A stretch of 26,310 nucleotides of DNA from an uncultured Collinsella sp. (GTDB lineage Bacteria > Actinomycetota > Coriobacteriia > Coriobacteriales > Coriobacteriaceae), in contig URKV01000006.1 in assembly GCA_900548565.1 (NCBI GenBank), positions 1 through 26,310 on the forward strand, in the 5' to 3' direction. The position numbers were made by a program, and so were the translations under genes. Shown in pieces: positions 7,278-15,275 of the stretch. A model generated the notes under the pieces. The model made no database searches. It was not told where the DNA came from and was given only the letters and a program-made list of their open reading frames with translations. Each line of letters starts with the position of its first letter. The first letter of the stretch is position 1.

Positions 7278-7331
7278 GGCGCTTGGGGACGTTCCTTTTC
7301 TGCCGGCAGAAAAGGAACGTCCCCAAGCGCC
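7278..7331. repeat. Perfect 54-bp palindrome, GGGGAC type
   Basis: The 27 bases at 7278-7304 (GGCGCTTGGGGACGTTCC and on) are followed, with no spacer, by their exact reverse complement at 7305-7331. It ends 14 bases beyond the stop codon of the PTS IIA gene. There is no T run, so a terminator role would rest on the stem alone. Confidence 0.9.
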
Positions 7332-7345
7332 GACTCAGCCCCACC

Positions 7346-7810
7346 TTAGAAGTGGCGACGGATGGCGTCGACCATGCCCTGGGGCGTGGTCTGGCCGAGC
7401 ACGTCGGCTGCGGCATCGGCGTCCATAAAGATATTCATGAGCGCCTGCAGGGCCTCGACCTGGCCGCCCGGCTCGGCGATGCCCAGATTGATGACGATCT
7501 GCGCCGGCACCGGAGCGCCCATGCCAGCCATAGCGTTAAATGTCACGGGCGCGACGGGCTTCACCACCGCGATATAGGGCTTGGCCACAAACCCCGGATC
7601 GGTATGCGGAATGGCAATGTTTGCCGCCGGCATGGCAAGGCCCGTGGGATAGGCATCCTCGCGCGTGCGAACGGCGTCGAGCCAACCGTCGGCAATGTAG
7701 CCGCGCGGGGCAAGCTCGCCCTCGAGCCGCGCGAACACCTCATCCGGCGTTGCACACTCCCAATCAAAAAACACCAGCTCAGGCGTAAACAGCGCTTCGT
7801 TATCCGCCAT
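7346..7810 (-). CDS. PTS sugar transporter subunit IIA, GatA/fructose type
   Basis: A 154-residue cytoplasmic phosphocarrier of the mannitol/fructose-type IIA fold (PF00359). The motif YPTGLAMPAANIAIPHTD places the phosphorylated histidine at residue 69. The PTGL plus IPHTD pattern is closest to galactitol GatA. It would take phosphate from HPr and pass it to a IIB. No IIB or IIC of that class is beside it, so it is an orphan in this window; the PTS operon at 18461-20572 is of a different (mannose) family and lacks a IIA. The ATG has GAGAGGTG upstream. Confidence 0.88.
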   Translation of the reverse strand: MADNEALFTPELVFFDWECATPDEVFARLEGELAPRGYIADGWLDAVRTREDAYPTGLAMPAANIAIPHTDPGFVAKPYIAVVKPVAPVTFNAMAGMGAPVPAQIVINLGIAEPGGQVEALQALMNIFMDADAAADVLGQTTPQGMVDAIRRHF

Positions 7811-7839
7811 GCGCTCACCTCTCTCACCTAGTCACCTGC

Positions 7840-7876
7840 GACGTTCTTGAATGACCAGTCGTTAAAGAACGTCCCC
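7840..7876. repeat. Degenerate GACGTTCTT/AAGAACGTCCCC hairpin
   Basis: GACGTTCTT (7840-7848) pairs with AAGAACGTC (7865-7873), followed by CCC. It resembles a worn copy of the GGGGACGTTCC palindrome at 7278-7331. Confidence 0.5.
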
Positions 7877-7886
7877 GATGACTACC

Positions 7887-7932
7887 TAAAACAAAAGGTG
7901 GCCACGCGCGCCTTGGCGCCAATGACCACCCT
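7887..7932 (-). terminator. Terminator of the purF-purM-purN operon
   Basis: On the minus strand GGTGGTCA pairs with TGGCCACC (one G-T) and TTTTGTTTT follows. It lies about 30 bases after the purN stop. Confidence 0.75.
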
Positions 7933-7962
7933 GACTACTCGGCTAAATTGTACTGTGCACCG

Positions 7963-8664
7963 CTAGCCGCGGGGTGCATCAATTGCGACCTTGCCGCTCT
8001 CCAACACGTGAACGCGGCCGTCGGCGAGCATTTGCACGACCTCGGGATACAGCACGTGCTCAATCGCGTGGATGTGCTCCTCGAGCGTGTCGACGTCCCA
8101 GCCCTCCTCAACAGCCAGCGCGCGCTGGGCGATGATGGGGCCGTTGTCGTAAATCTCGTTGGCAAAGTGCACGGTCACGCCGGTCACCTTGACGCCGCGC
8201 GCAAAGGCATCATCGATCGCATGCGCACCGGTAAAGCTCGGCAGCAGCGCCGGATGCAAGTTGACCACGCGGTTGGGAAACGCCGCCAGCAGAGGCGTGT
8301 GCACCATGCGCATGTAGCCGGCCATGACCACATACTCGCAGCCGCGCTCGAGAAGCTCGTGCGCAATAATCTCATCGGCAGCGATAGGGTCGGCGTAGAC
8401 ATCCTTGGAAAGCGTCAGCGTCTGGATACCCGCACGCTCAGCGCGCTGCAAACCCTTAGCCGAAGGACGGCTCGACACCACAAGCTCAATCGAGGCGTTG
8501 AGCTTGCCGGCGGCGATCAGGTCGATCAGCGCCTGCAGGTTGGTACCCGAACCGCTGATAAGCACGCCGATCTTGAGCGGCTCGGCCGTATCGGTGCCGG
8601 TCGGACGGGTGTAGGGCACAAAGCCCAGGCTCTCGGCAGCAGCCATCTGCTCGTTAGCGCTCAT
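7963..8664 (-). CDS. purN: Phosphoribosylglycinamide formyltransferase (GAR transformylase)
   Basis: PurN transfers a formyl group from 10-formyltetrahydrofolate to GAR in step 3 of IMP synthesis. The phosphate-binding GVLISGSGTNLQALI is near residue 33. The catalytic Asn/His are in VVNLHPALLPSFTGAHAI, and the catalytic Asp is in NEIYDNGPIIAQ. At 233 residues it has about 30 extra N-terminal residues over typical PurN. I start at the ATG at 8664, which overlaps the end of purM by 11 bases and suggests coupled translation; the frame stays open further upstream inside purM. Third gene of the purF-purM-purN operon. Confidence 0.93.
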   Translation of the reverse strand: MSANEQMAAAESLGFVPYTRPTGTDTAEPLKIGVLISGSGTNLQALIDLIAAGKLNASIELVVSSRPSAKGLQRAERAGIQTLTLSKDVYADPIAADEIIAHELLERGCEYVVMAGYMRMVHTPLLAAFPNRVVNLHPALLPSFTGAHAIDDAFARGVKVTGVTVHFANEIYDNGPIIAQRALAVEEGWDVDTLEEHIHAIEHVLYPEVVQMLADGRVHVLESGKVAIDAPRG

Positions 8665-9757
8665 CGGAGTACACGACCTTACCGGAACCCTCGACGCACT
8701 CGCCCACGCGGAACGGCTTCTCACCTAGCGCGACCAGTGCCTCGGTCACGGCAGCCTCGTCCTCGGGGGCGACGATCAGGCACAGGCCGACGCCCATGTT
8801 GAAGGTCTTGCATGCCTCGTTGGGCGCGAGCTCGGCTTGACGCGACACATAGGTGATGACGGGCGGAACATCCCAGCCCATCTCTGCGCCGTTGCGGGTG
8901 ACCACGGCATCGACGTCGTCGGCGAGCGCGCGGTTGAGGTTCTCGGTAATACCGCCGCCGGTGATATGGGCGATGGCATGAACGTTGGCGCCACCGCGCA
9001 GCAACTCCAGAATCGGCTTCACATAAATGCACGTGGGAGCCAGCAGAGCGTCGGCCAGCGAAGCACCGCCGAGCTCCTCGAGCGGACGGCTTAGCTCCTC
9101 GGCCTTAGCGACAGCCTCGGGCGTACCCGGCTTGATACCGTCGACACCGATGACCTTGCGCACGAGCGAGTAGCCGTTGGAGTGCACGCCGGTGGAGGGC
9201 AGGCCCAGGATCACATCGCCGGGGCGAACGTTCGCGGGGTCGAGCATCTTGGGACGGTCGACAACGCCCACGGTAAATCCGGCAAGGTCGTAGTCGGCAG
9301 GAGCCATGACGCCGGGGTGCTCGGCCATCTCACCGCCCACGAGCGCGCAGCCCGCGAGCTTACAGCCGTCGGCTACACCCTTGATGATCTTTGCCATGTG
9401 CCCGGCCTCGATGTGACCGATGGCAACGTAGTCCAGGAAGAACAGCGGCTCGGCGCCCGAAGCCAAAATGTCGTTGACGCACATAGCGACCAGGTCCTGG
9501 CCCACCGTCTCGTGACGGTCCATAATCTGGGCGAGCACGAGCTTGGTGCCCACGCCGTCGGTACCGCTAATCAGAATCGGGTCTTCCATATCCTTAAGCG
9601 CGGCGGCCGAGAACAGACCACCGAAGCCGCCGATGCCGCCGATAACCTCGGGGCGATTGGTGTCCTTAACCATCTGCTTAATCGCGTCGACGGCACGGCC
9701 GCCCTCGGCGGTATCGACGCCGGCATCCTCATACGTCACATGCTTGCTGTCGCTCAT
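8654..9757 (-). CDS. purM: Phosphoribosylformylglycinamidine cyclo-ligase (AIR synthetase)
   Basis: A 367-residue PurM, which closes the imidazole ring of FGAM with ATP to give AIR. Family motifs are all present: TYEDAGVDTAEGG, IGGFGGLFS, SGTDGVGTKL, GQDLVAMCVNDILASGAEPL, GCALVGGEMAEHPG and GLPSTGVHSNGYSLVRKV. The start ATG at 9757 has AGGAAGG upstream. It follows purF by 156 bases containing two hairpins and overlaps purN. It acts in the cytoplasm as a homodimer. Slightly longer than the usual 345 residues; nothing is missing. Confidence 0.96.
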   Translation of the reverse strand: MSDSKHVTYEDAGVDTAEGGRAVDAIKQMVKDTNRPEVIGGIGGFGGLFSAAALKDMEDPILISGTDGVGTKLVLAQIMDRHETVGQDLVAMCVNDILASGAEPLFFLDYVAIGHIEAGHMAKIIKGVADGCKLAGCALVGGEMAEHPGVMAPADYDLAGFTVGVVDRPKMLDPANVRPGDVILGLPSTGVHSNGYSLVRKVIGVDGIKPGTPEAVAKAEELSRPLEELGGASLADALLAPTCIYVKPILELLRGGANVHAIAHITGGGITENLNRALADDVDAVVTRNGAEMGWDVPPVITYVSRQAELAPNEACKTFNMGVGLCLIVAPEDEAAVTEALVALGEKPFRVGECVEGSGKVVYSDER

Positions 9758-9825
9758 CTGAGCCTTCCTCTCCCACTACCGTCCGCCGCGCGGGCGCCAA
9801 ACGGTGCTCATAGTTGCGTTCATTT

Positions 9826-9917
9826 CGGCGCGCGCCATAACAACGCGCGCCGCTCAATCAACAAAACAGCAGGTAAAACCTACCAAAATAAACCTATCCC
9901 CACATGGCAGGTTTTAG
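9826..9917 (-). other. Two hairpins in the purF-purM intergenic region
   Basis: CGGCGCGCG (9826-9834) pairs perfectly with CGCGCGCCG (9844-9852). Further upstream on the minus strand AAAACCTGCC pairs with GGTAGGTTTT, with GGGGATAGGTTTATTTT in the loop, a variant of the GGGGAC repeats. The second stem ends in TTTT and overlaps the purF stop. It may reduce read-through into purM or stabilise a processed end. Confidence 0.55.
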
Positions 9918-11584
9918 GCCTCACCGTGCTTCTCTTCCCAGCTGCGGTCGTCGTATTTCTCGACCACGGCGTCGTCATCAAAGTGCAACGGCTTGTCCAG
10001 GTTGCGGGGCTTAAAGCCCTCCATGAACTTGTCGCGGCCAAAACTCTCGGGAATCGCCACGGGGTAGCGGCCGGTAAAGCACGCATCGCAGTAACCGCCC
10101 TTGGGCATGACCTTAAGCAGGCCCTCGACCGAAAGGAAGGCCAGCGAATCGGCGCCGATATACTCGCAAATCTCGTCGACCGTCTTGTTGGCGCTGATAA
10201 GCTGCGACTGCACGTCGGTATCGATACCGTAGAAGCACGGCCAGATGACCTCGGGTGAGTTGATGCGGATATGAATCTCCTTGGCGCCAGCGTTGCGTAG
10301 CATCTTGACGAGCTGCACCATGGTGGTGCCGCGCACGATGGAGTCGTCGATGACGACCAGGCGCTTGCCCTCGATGTTGTCGCGCAGCGGGTTGAGTTTC
10401 ATACGCACGCCCATGGCGCGCAACTCCTGCGTAGGCTCAATAAACGTACGGCCCACGTAGCGGTTCTTGATAAGGCCCTCGCCAAAGGGAATACCGCTCT
10501 CGTGCGAATACCCCTCCGCGGGCGGCAGGCCGGAGTCGGGCACGCCGATGACCAGGTCAGCCTCGACGGGCTCCTCGTGTGCCAGCTGACGACCCATGTC
10601 ATAACGGCAGGCATAGACGCTCTTGCCGTTCATGATGGAGTCGGGGCGGGCAAAGTAGACCTGCTCAAAGATGCAGTTTGCGGGCTCTTCGGCGGCAGGC
10701 ACGCCCTGCTCGGACACCAGACCCTCGGCGCTGATGCGCAAGATCTCGCCGGGACGGACGTCACGGACGTACTCGGCGCCCACGATATCGAGCGCGCACG
10801 TCTCGGAGGCGACGACCCAGCCGTCGGCGCGCGTGACATGGACGGCGGAGTCGACCGTCGCGGCACCGTCCTGCGACGGCAGCTGCGAAACGGATGCGGC
10901 ATCGGCCTGGTCCAGGCCCTCGTCCACCAGCTTGCCCAGCACGAGCGGGCGAATGCCGTGCGGATCGCGGAATGCGTAGAGCGCCTGCTCGTTGATGAGC
11001 GTCATGGCGTAGCCGCCGCGCACAAGCTCCATGGTCTTGCGAATGCCCTCGCGCAGGTGGCCCGTACGCTGGGTAAAGTAGCCGATAAGCTTGGTCGCGA
11101 CCTCGGAATCCGAATTGGAGAGGAACGGCACGCCCAGCTCGATCAGCTGGCGGCGCAGCTCGTCGGTGTTGACCAGAGTGCCGTTGTGAGCAAGCGCGAT
11201 AATGACGCTGTTGATGGTGGAAAGGTGCGGCTGCGAGGCTTCCCAGCTCTTGGCGCCGGCGGTGCCATAGCGCACGTGGCCCACGGCCAGCTGGCCGGAG
11301 AGTGTCGACAGGTCGGCGTTGGAGAACACGCGGTCGAGCAGTCCCAGGTCCTTGCGGACCATAACCGTGCCGCCATCACCCACGGCGATTCCCGCCGATT
11401 CCTGGCCGCGATGCTGTAGCGCGCGCAGACCAAAGTACGTCAGTCGAGCCACATCGCGATCGGGTGCCCACACACCAAAAATGCCGCATTCCTCATGCAG
11501 CTGGTCGGAGTCCGGATCATACGTCGACATGGTCTTCACCTGTCCCGCGGCACGCTCGGCCGCGCGGATGGTTTCTTGAGACAT
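9914..11584 (-). CDS. purF: Amidophosphoribosyltransferase
   Basis: A 556-residue PurF, the committing enzyme of purine synthesis, making phosphoribosylamine from PRPP and glutamine. An N-terminal propeptide precedes the nucleophile Cys33 in HEECGIFGVW. The glutaminase domain shows GLRALQHRGQESAGI and HVRYGTAG. The phosphoribosyltransferase domain has the PRPP loop VVIDDSIVRGTT. Cysteines in ANCIFEQ, WPCFYGID and YCDACF match the 4Fe-4S ligands of the Bacillus-type enzyme, so this is the oxygen-sensitive, self-processing class. The ATG at 11584 has AGGGG upstream. First gene of purF-purM-purN. Confidence 0.96.
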   Translation of the reverse strand: MSQETIRAAERAAGQVKTMSTYDPDSDQLHEECGIFGVWAPDRDVARLTYFGLRALQHRGQESAGIAVGDGGTVMVRKDLGLLDRVFSNADLSTLSGQLAVGHVRYGTAGAKSWEASQPHLSTINSVIIALAHNGTLVNTDELRRQLIELGVPFLSNSDSEVATKLIGYFTQRTGHLREGIRKTMELVRGGYAMTLINEQALYAFRDPHGIRPLVLGKLVDEGLDQADAASVSQLPSQDGAATVDSAVHVTRADGWVVASETCALDIVGAEYVRDVRPGEILRISAEGLVSEQGVPAAEEPANCIFEQVYFARPDSIMNGKSVYACRYDMGRQLAHEEPVEADLVIGVPDSGLPPAEGYSHESGIPFGEGLIKNRYVGRTFIEPTQELRAMGVRMKLNPLRDNIEGKRLVVIDDSIVRGTTMVQLVKMLRNAGAKEIHIRINSPEVIWPCFYGIDTDVQSQLISANKTVDEICEYIGADSLAFLSVEGLLKVMPKGGYCDACFTGRYPVAIPESFGRDKFMEGFKPRNLDKPLHFDDDAVVEKYDDRSWEEKHGEA

Positions 11585-11625
11585 GGCATCCCCTCAGAGC
11601 CTCGTTATTTGGCGTTACCTGCCCT

Positions 11626-11631
11626 ATTATA
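11626..11631 (-). promoter_or_regulatory. Candidate -10 of the purF promoter
   Basis: A perfect TATAAT reads on the minus strand about 42 bases before the purF ATG. No convincing -35 sits 16-18 bases upstream. The gap 11585-11878 also holds the plus-strand promoter for the divergent membrane protein, which I could not place. I see no purine riboswitch fold. Confidence 0.5.
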
Positions 11632-11878
11632 CGCACGGCAAGACAAGCACTCCCGCGCATGAACAGCGCTTTTTAAAAGCCCACCGAGCTTATAATCCGT
11701 TTTGCAGCCAAACATTTTATTGGGCAGGCGCCTCGGGACCGACGATCCCGCATGCTTCCGTCGCGACGCGTCTCGCCCGCCGTTAGGGCTTACATTGCTG
11801 CAATTGGGTCGTTTGTCCTGTCTTTTAGCAGGTCGGCGGCGTATCCTTGTACCTACAGCAAAACGAGAAAGGTTATGT

Positions 11879-13108
11879 ATGGATCGAAACGAACTCGACC
11901 CCAGCGTCCCCAGCGCCACGGAGGTCAAGAAGATCCCCCTCATCATTAAGGTGTACGCCGTCCTGTGCATCCTTTCCGGCGTGGGCACGCTCCCGTCGGT
12001 CGGCGCCTTTATGTGGCAGGTCATTACCGCGCTCATCAACGGCAACGCCGTCGACAAACTTGGCGACAACACGCTCGTCGCAGTCGGCCTTATCGTCGCC
12101 GGCATCATGCTCTCGGCTGCCAGTGCCGTCATCCTGATCATCTTTGGCCTGGACCTCATCAAGAACCAGCGCCGCAACGCCGCCCGCCTGTCCTACATCC
12201 TTATCGCATTTACCGTCGTCGAGCTTTTGGTCGACGTGATGCTTCAGGGTATCGGGCCGTTCTTGCTGCGCCCCGCCATCCAACTCGGCATCCTCGTCGC
12301 GCTTTCGGCCACCGTCGACCCCACGCTTCGTCAGGAGCGCGAGCTGCAGCGCCGACTGCAGGAGATGCTCGATCGCGACGCCGCCGACGAGGGTATGCTC
12401 GGCCGCGATGAGACCGGCGAAGGCTACATCAAGCTCAACTACTTCAACCTGTTCTGGGTATTCTTTGTCTGCTGCATACTCGGCCTGATCGCCGAGGACA
12501 TCTGGCACATGACGGTCGACGACCCGGGCGTCTACCAGAACCGCGCCGGCATGCTGTTTGGCCCCTTCAGCCCCATCTACGGATTTGGCGCCGTGCTCAT
12601 GACCATGGTGCTCAACCGCTTCTACAAAAAGAACCCCATCATCATTTTCCTGGTAAGCGCTGTGCTCGGCGCAAGCTTTGAAGTGTTCGTGGGCTGGTTT
12701 ATGCAGACCTCGTTTGGCGTAGTCTCGTGGAGCTACTCGCATATGAAGCTCTTTGGCATGCCCGATCCGCTCGCCGTCCTTACCGGCGGACGTACCTGCA
12801 CGGGCTTTGCCTGCCTGTGGGGCCTGGGCGGACTCATCTGGATCAAGCTGCTGCTGCCGAGGCTGCTCAAGCTCATCAACATGATTCCGTGGAAGAGTCG
12901 CTACTCGGCTACTGTCATCTTCACCATCATTATGCTGGTCGATGGCGTTATGACGCTGCAGTCGCTCGATTATTGGTATCAGCGCGTCAACGGCACGGAA
13001 CCGGATATTCCCGTTGCGCAGTTCTACGGCAAGTACTTCGATAATGACTTTATGGAGAATCGCTTCCAGAGCATGACCATGAGCCCCAAGGATGCGACGC
13101 GCGTGTAG
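11879..13108 (+). CDS. Multi-pass membrane protein, putative ABC-transporter type IV (PF06541-like) C-terminus
   Basis: A 409-residue membrane protein. The N-terminal third has about four hydrophobic segments (KVYAVLCILSGVGTLPSVGAF region, IVAGIMLSAASAVILIIFG). A charged cytoplasmic linker near residues 145-185 contains RQERELQRRLQEMLDRDAAD. The C-terminal part resembles PF06541: FNLFWVFFVCCILGLIAEDIW, AGMLFGPFSPIYGFGAV, GASFEVFVGWFMQTSFG, then WSYSHM. The function of that family is unproven despite its name. I use the ATG at 11879, with GAGAAAGG six bases before it. It is divergent from purF and ends at a strong terminator. Confidence 0.82.
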   Translation: MDRNELDPSVPSATEVKKIPLIIKVYAVLCILSGVGTLPSVGAFMWQVITALINGNAVDKLGDNTLVAVGLIVAGIMLSAASAVILIIFGLDLIKNQRRNAARLSYILIAFTVVELLVDVMLQGIGPFLLRPAIQLGILVALSATVDPTLRQERELQRRLQEMLDRDAADEGMLGRDETGEGYIKLNYFNLFWVFFVCCILGLIAEDIWHMTVDDPGVYQNRAGMLFGPFSPIYGFGAVLMTMVLNRFYKKNPIIIFLVSAVLGASFEVFVGWFMQTSFGVVSWSYSHMKLFGMPDPLAVLTGGRTCTGFACLWGLGGLIWIKLLLPRLLKLINMIPWKSRYSATVIFTIIMLVDGVMTLQSLDYWYQRVNGTEPDIPVAQFYGKYFDNDFMENRFQSMTMSPKDATRV

Positions 13109-13130
13109 CGCCAACCGCGTCCAAAACGCA

Positions 13131-13169
13131 AAATGCCCGCCGGTATCACACGTACCGGCGGGCATTTTT
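13131..13169. terminator. Bidirectional terminator between convergent genes
   Basis: ATGCCCGCCGGTA (13133-13145) pairs perfectly with TACCGGCGGGCAT (13153-13165) around a 7-base loop. T runs follow on the plus strand and a shorter one on the minus strand. Confidence 0.92.
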
Positions 13170-13198
13170 ATAAACGAGTCTTCTATCGACGCAAGCCT

Positions 13199-13618
13199 CT
13201 ACGCCTCGCGCTCGACCTCACTCACACATTCGTTCTTGATGGTGCCAACGAGCGCCTGCAGCGCATCGACCACGTGCGGGCGAATGTCCCCGCCGATGAG
13301 CACGAGCATGATGTCGTCACCCACGGCGAGTTCGCCGCTTGCCAGCCACACGCGCACATAGCCGATACCCGGCATCGCGCTCGTGGCCTCGATAGCAGCC
13401 TGCACCTTCTGAGCATCGAAGCCGAACACCATGCCGCCCACCTTGTGGCCCGGCGCCACGCCATCGGTCTCGACACCGCGCGCCTCGGCCTTGGGCGTCG
13501 CGCGCACCACACCGTTATGTGTCAGATACATACCGCACGCAGGTGCCGACGAATCGGCCTTGGCCTCGCGCAGCCAAGCATCAACCGAAGGCATCGTTTT
13601 GCCATTCTCGAGCATCAT
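13199..13618 (-). CDS. MoaE-like molybdopterin synthase large-subunit family protein
   Basis: A 139-residue protein resembling MoaE, which in the classical pathway adds sulphur to precursor Z during molybdopterin synthesis. The N-terminal CGMYLTHNGVVR matches the MoaE GAVVxFxGxVR strand. The second half (YVRVWLASGELAVGDDIMLVLIGGDIRPHVVDAL) matches the GxLxVGDxxVxVxVxxxHR region. The catalytic tail that reads near PxWKKE in MoaE is here GTIKNECVSEVEREA: one lysine remains and the Trp-Lys pair is absent. It could be a degenerate or repurposed MoaE. No other molybdopterin gene is nearby. ATGs at 13618 and 13615 are both possible after GGGAG. Confidence 0.6.
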   Translation of the reverse strand: MMLENGKTMPSVDAWLREAKADSSAPACGMYLTHNGVVRATPKAEARGVETDGVAPGHKVGGMVFGFDAQKVQAAIEATSAMPGIGYVRVWLASGELAVGDDIMLVLIGGDIRPHVVDALQALVGTIKNECVSEVEREA

Positions 13619-13636
13619 TTCTCCCTTACCGTCGTC

Positions 13637-13672
13637 GAGTAGCCAATTTGGAACGGGGCTTTTTAGCTACTC
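13637..13672. other. Hairpin GAGTAGC/GCTACTC after the sortase gene
   Basis: GAGTAGC (13637-13643) pairs with GCTACTC (13666-13672) over a 22-base loop containing AACGGGGCTTTTT. It lies 9 bases beyond the sortase stop on the minus strand. A terminator or a repeat unit is possible; the T run is in the loop on the plus strand, so it is not a standard terminator. Confidence 0.4.
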
Positions 13673-13681
13673 TCGAACAAC

Positions 13682-14680
13682 TTATTCCTCGACCGGCGTG
13701 AGCACCATGACGGCACGCGTGTTGCTCAGCGATAACGAACGACAGGTCACAAGCGTTACGACCTTGGTTGCCGAAGCAGCACGATCGGTGGCATCACTCG
13801 CCACGGCAGAAGCCCCATCGAGCATCTCGGACAGGTAGTTCTTGAGCCCGTCGTCGCCCTCAAAATTGGTCGTGCGCGCCTTGGCATACGTGTCCTCGAC
13901 AACTTTGGTCGCCAGTGGTCGCAGTTTATACGTAGCATCCCGTGTGATGTAATACACGAACTCGATGCTATCGAACGTTGCCTGATCAGTGGTGTCCGAA
14001 ATCACGTTGAACATCGACCCGTCATTCATGTGGTGGCCGTAGATCGTGGTCTGCTGGTCAACCATTCCCGGCGCGGTGTCGTCGCTGTCCAAGAAGATCG
14101 CACCCGATGCATTGGACGTACCGTCAAACAGCGTGTTGAGGTATTTGGAGTTGTTATTGGTCTGCACCACGGGATAGTTGATGTTGGTTCCCGGCGCGTA
14201 AATCCAACCCACAACCTCGGGATTTGTCTGGGCAAGTGCATCGAAGTCGATAATCGGCACGCCGCTGGCGTCCTTATCGCTTACATATTGCTTCTCGATT
14301 TTCTGGTACGAATCGCTTGCCTGCTTATAGCCAATCTGAGCATTGATAAAGATGGCAGCGGCGGCAACAATCAGGCCGATGCCGATGATGATGAGCAGAA
14401 TGGGAATAATGGAGCGGCGCTTTTTGCGCGGCGGCTCGGTGTAATCCGACGGCGCGGCATGCGATGAAGACCGGGGCGGCTTCTTAGCGTTGGTATAAGA
14501 TGAAGGTCGATATGCGGCTGGCGCGTCCTGTCGACGATGCGTCGCCGGCGTCACGGGGCGCGGCGCGCGCGGCTGCTGAGGAGAGGATGTCCGACCCTGC
14601 TGTGCCCCATGGGCAGCACTCGGCTTGGACGGATCGGGGATCTGAGAAGCCTTGAATCGTTTTCCCTGATAGTCGGACAT
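13682..14680 (-). CDS. srtB: Class B sortase
   Basis: A 332-residue membrane-bound transpeptidase that attaches proteins to the cell wall or assembles pili. A long Pro/Ser/basic cytoplasmic N-terminus (1-89) precedes one membrane helix (about 90-112). The sortase fold follows with the class B motif VVGWIYAPGTNINYPVVQ, catalytic His in TTIYGHHMNDG (about residue 216), Cys313 in TLVTCRSL and Arg322 in SNTRAVMV. The ATG at 14680 has AAGGAG directly upstream; longer frames enter purE. It lies 35 bases after purE on the same strand, an odd pairing. No sortase substrate with an LPxTG-type tail is visible in this window. Confidence 0.92.
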   Translation of the reverse strand: MSDYQGKRFKASQIPDPSKPSAAHGAQQGRTSSPQQPRAPRPVTPATHRRQDAPAAYRPSSYTNAKKPPRSSSHAAPSDYTEPPRKKRRSIIPILLIIIGIGLIVAAAAIFINAQIGYKQASDSYQKIEKQYVSDKDASGVPIIDFDALAQTNPEVVGWIYAPGTNINYPVVQTNNNSKYLNTLFDGTSNASGAIFLDSDDTAPGMVDQQTTIYGHHMNDGSMFNVISDTTDQATFDSIEFVYYITRDATYKLRPLATKVVEDTYAKARTTNFEGDDGLKNYLSEMLDGASAVASDATDRAASATKVVTLVTCRSLSLSNTRAVMVLTPVEE

Positions 14681-14715
14681 GGCTCTCCTTATACTGCGGC
14701 GAAACGGCGGAACGC

Positions 14716-15180
14716 CTAGGCGTCGGCCATCTCCTGCTTCATCTTCTCGATAACCTTGCGGTACTCGGGGTCGCAAGCGCCTAGAATCTGCGTGGCGTAG
14801 ATGGCGGCGTTCTTGGCGCCGTTGATGGCAACGCAGGCCACGGGCACGCCCGAAGGCATCTGCACCATCGACAGCAGCGAATCCATACCGCCCAGGTCAC
14901 TCGTCTTCATAGGCACGCCGATAACCGGCAGCGGCGTAAAGGCAGCCACGACACCACCCAGGTGAGCGGCCTTGCCAGCGGCGGCGATAATCACCTTGAT
15001 ACCGCGATCGGCAGCAGTCGAAGCCCACTCGTGGACCTTCGCCGGCGTGCGGTGTGCGCTCGCAATGACAAGCTCATAGGGCACACCCAGCGCCTCGAGC
15101 TCGGCGGTGCAGCCTTCCATAACGCCCAGATCGGACTTGGAACCCATGATAATCCCGACAACCGGCTTTTGATCTGCCAT
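14716..15180 (-). CDS. purE: 5-(carboxyamino)imidazole ribonucleotide mutase
   Basis: A 154-residue PurE, which converts N5-CAIR to CAIR in IMP synthesis; PurK would supply N5-CAIR but is not in the window. Motifs: GIIMGSKSDLGVM (phosphate binding, residues 9-21), catalytic His43 in SAHRTP, and AAAGKAAHLGGVVAAFTPLPVIGVP. These fit class I mutase, although class II carboxylases share much of this. The ATG at 15180 has AGGAGG about 9 bases upstream; an in-frame TTG two codons earlier is less likely. It is separate from the purF operon. Confidence 0.94.
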   Translation of the reverse strand: MADQKPVVGIIMGSKSDLGVMEGCTAELEALGVPYELVIASAHRTPAKVHEWASTAADRGIKVIIAAAGKAAHLGGVVAAFTPLPVIGVPMKTSDLGGMDSLLSMVQMPSGVPVACVAINGAKNAAIYATQILGACDPEYRKVIEKMKQEMADA

Positions 15181-15275
15181 AAACAAAGACCTCCTGTTGA
15201 GAGCGGCGACGCGGCGGATCCGCGACCCTTAACTACTGAGAGTAGTATAGCTGCTCCCGTCCCTGCGGTCTTTGT

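Noticed and set aside
7156..7416. N-terminal extension of the PpiC-type foldase
   Set aside because: It would be translated from the 54-bp palindrome and part of the PTS IIA gene. The ATG at 7155 has its own ribosome-binding site and a proper membrane-anchor N-terminus.
11585..11878. Purine riboswitch before purF
   Set aside because: I looked for the conserved purine aptamer stems and loops and saw none; only a TATAAT and scattered short repeats.
11873..13165. 430-codon minus-strand open frame opposite the PF06541-like membrane protein
   Set aside because: The opposite strand encodes recognisable membrane segments with a good ribosome-binding site; this frame is charged, repetitive shadow sequence.
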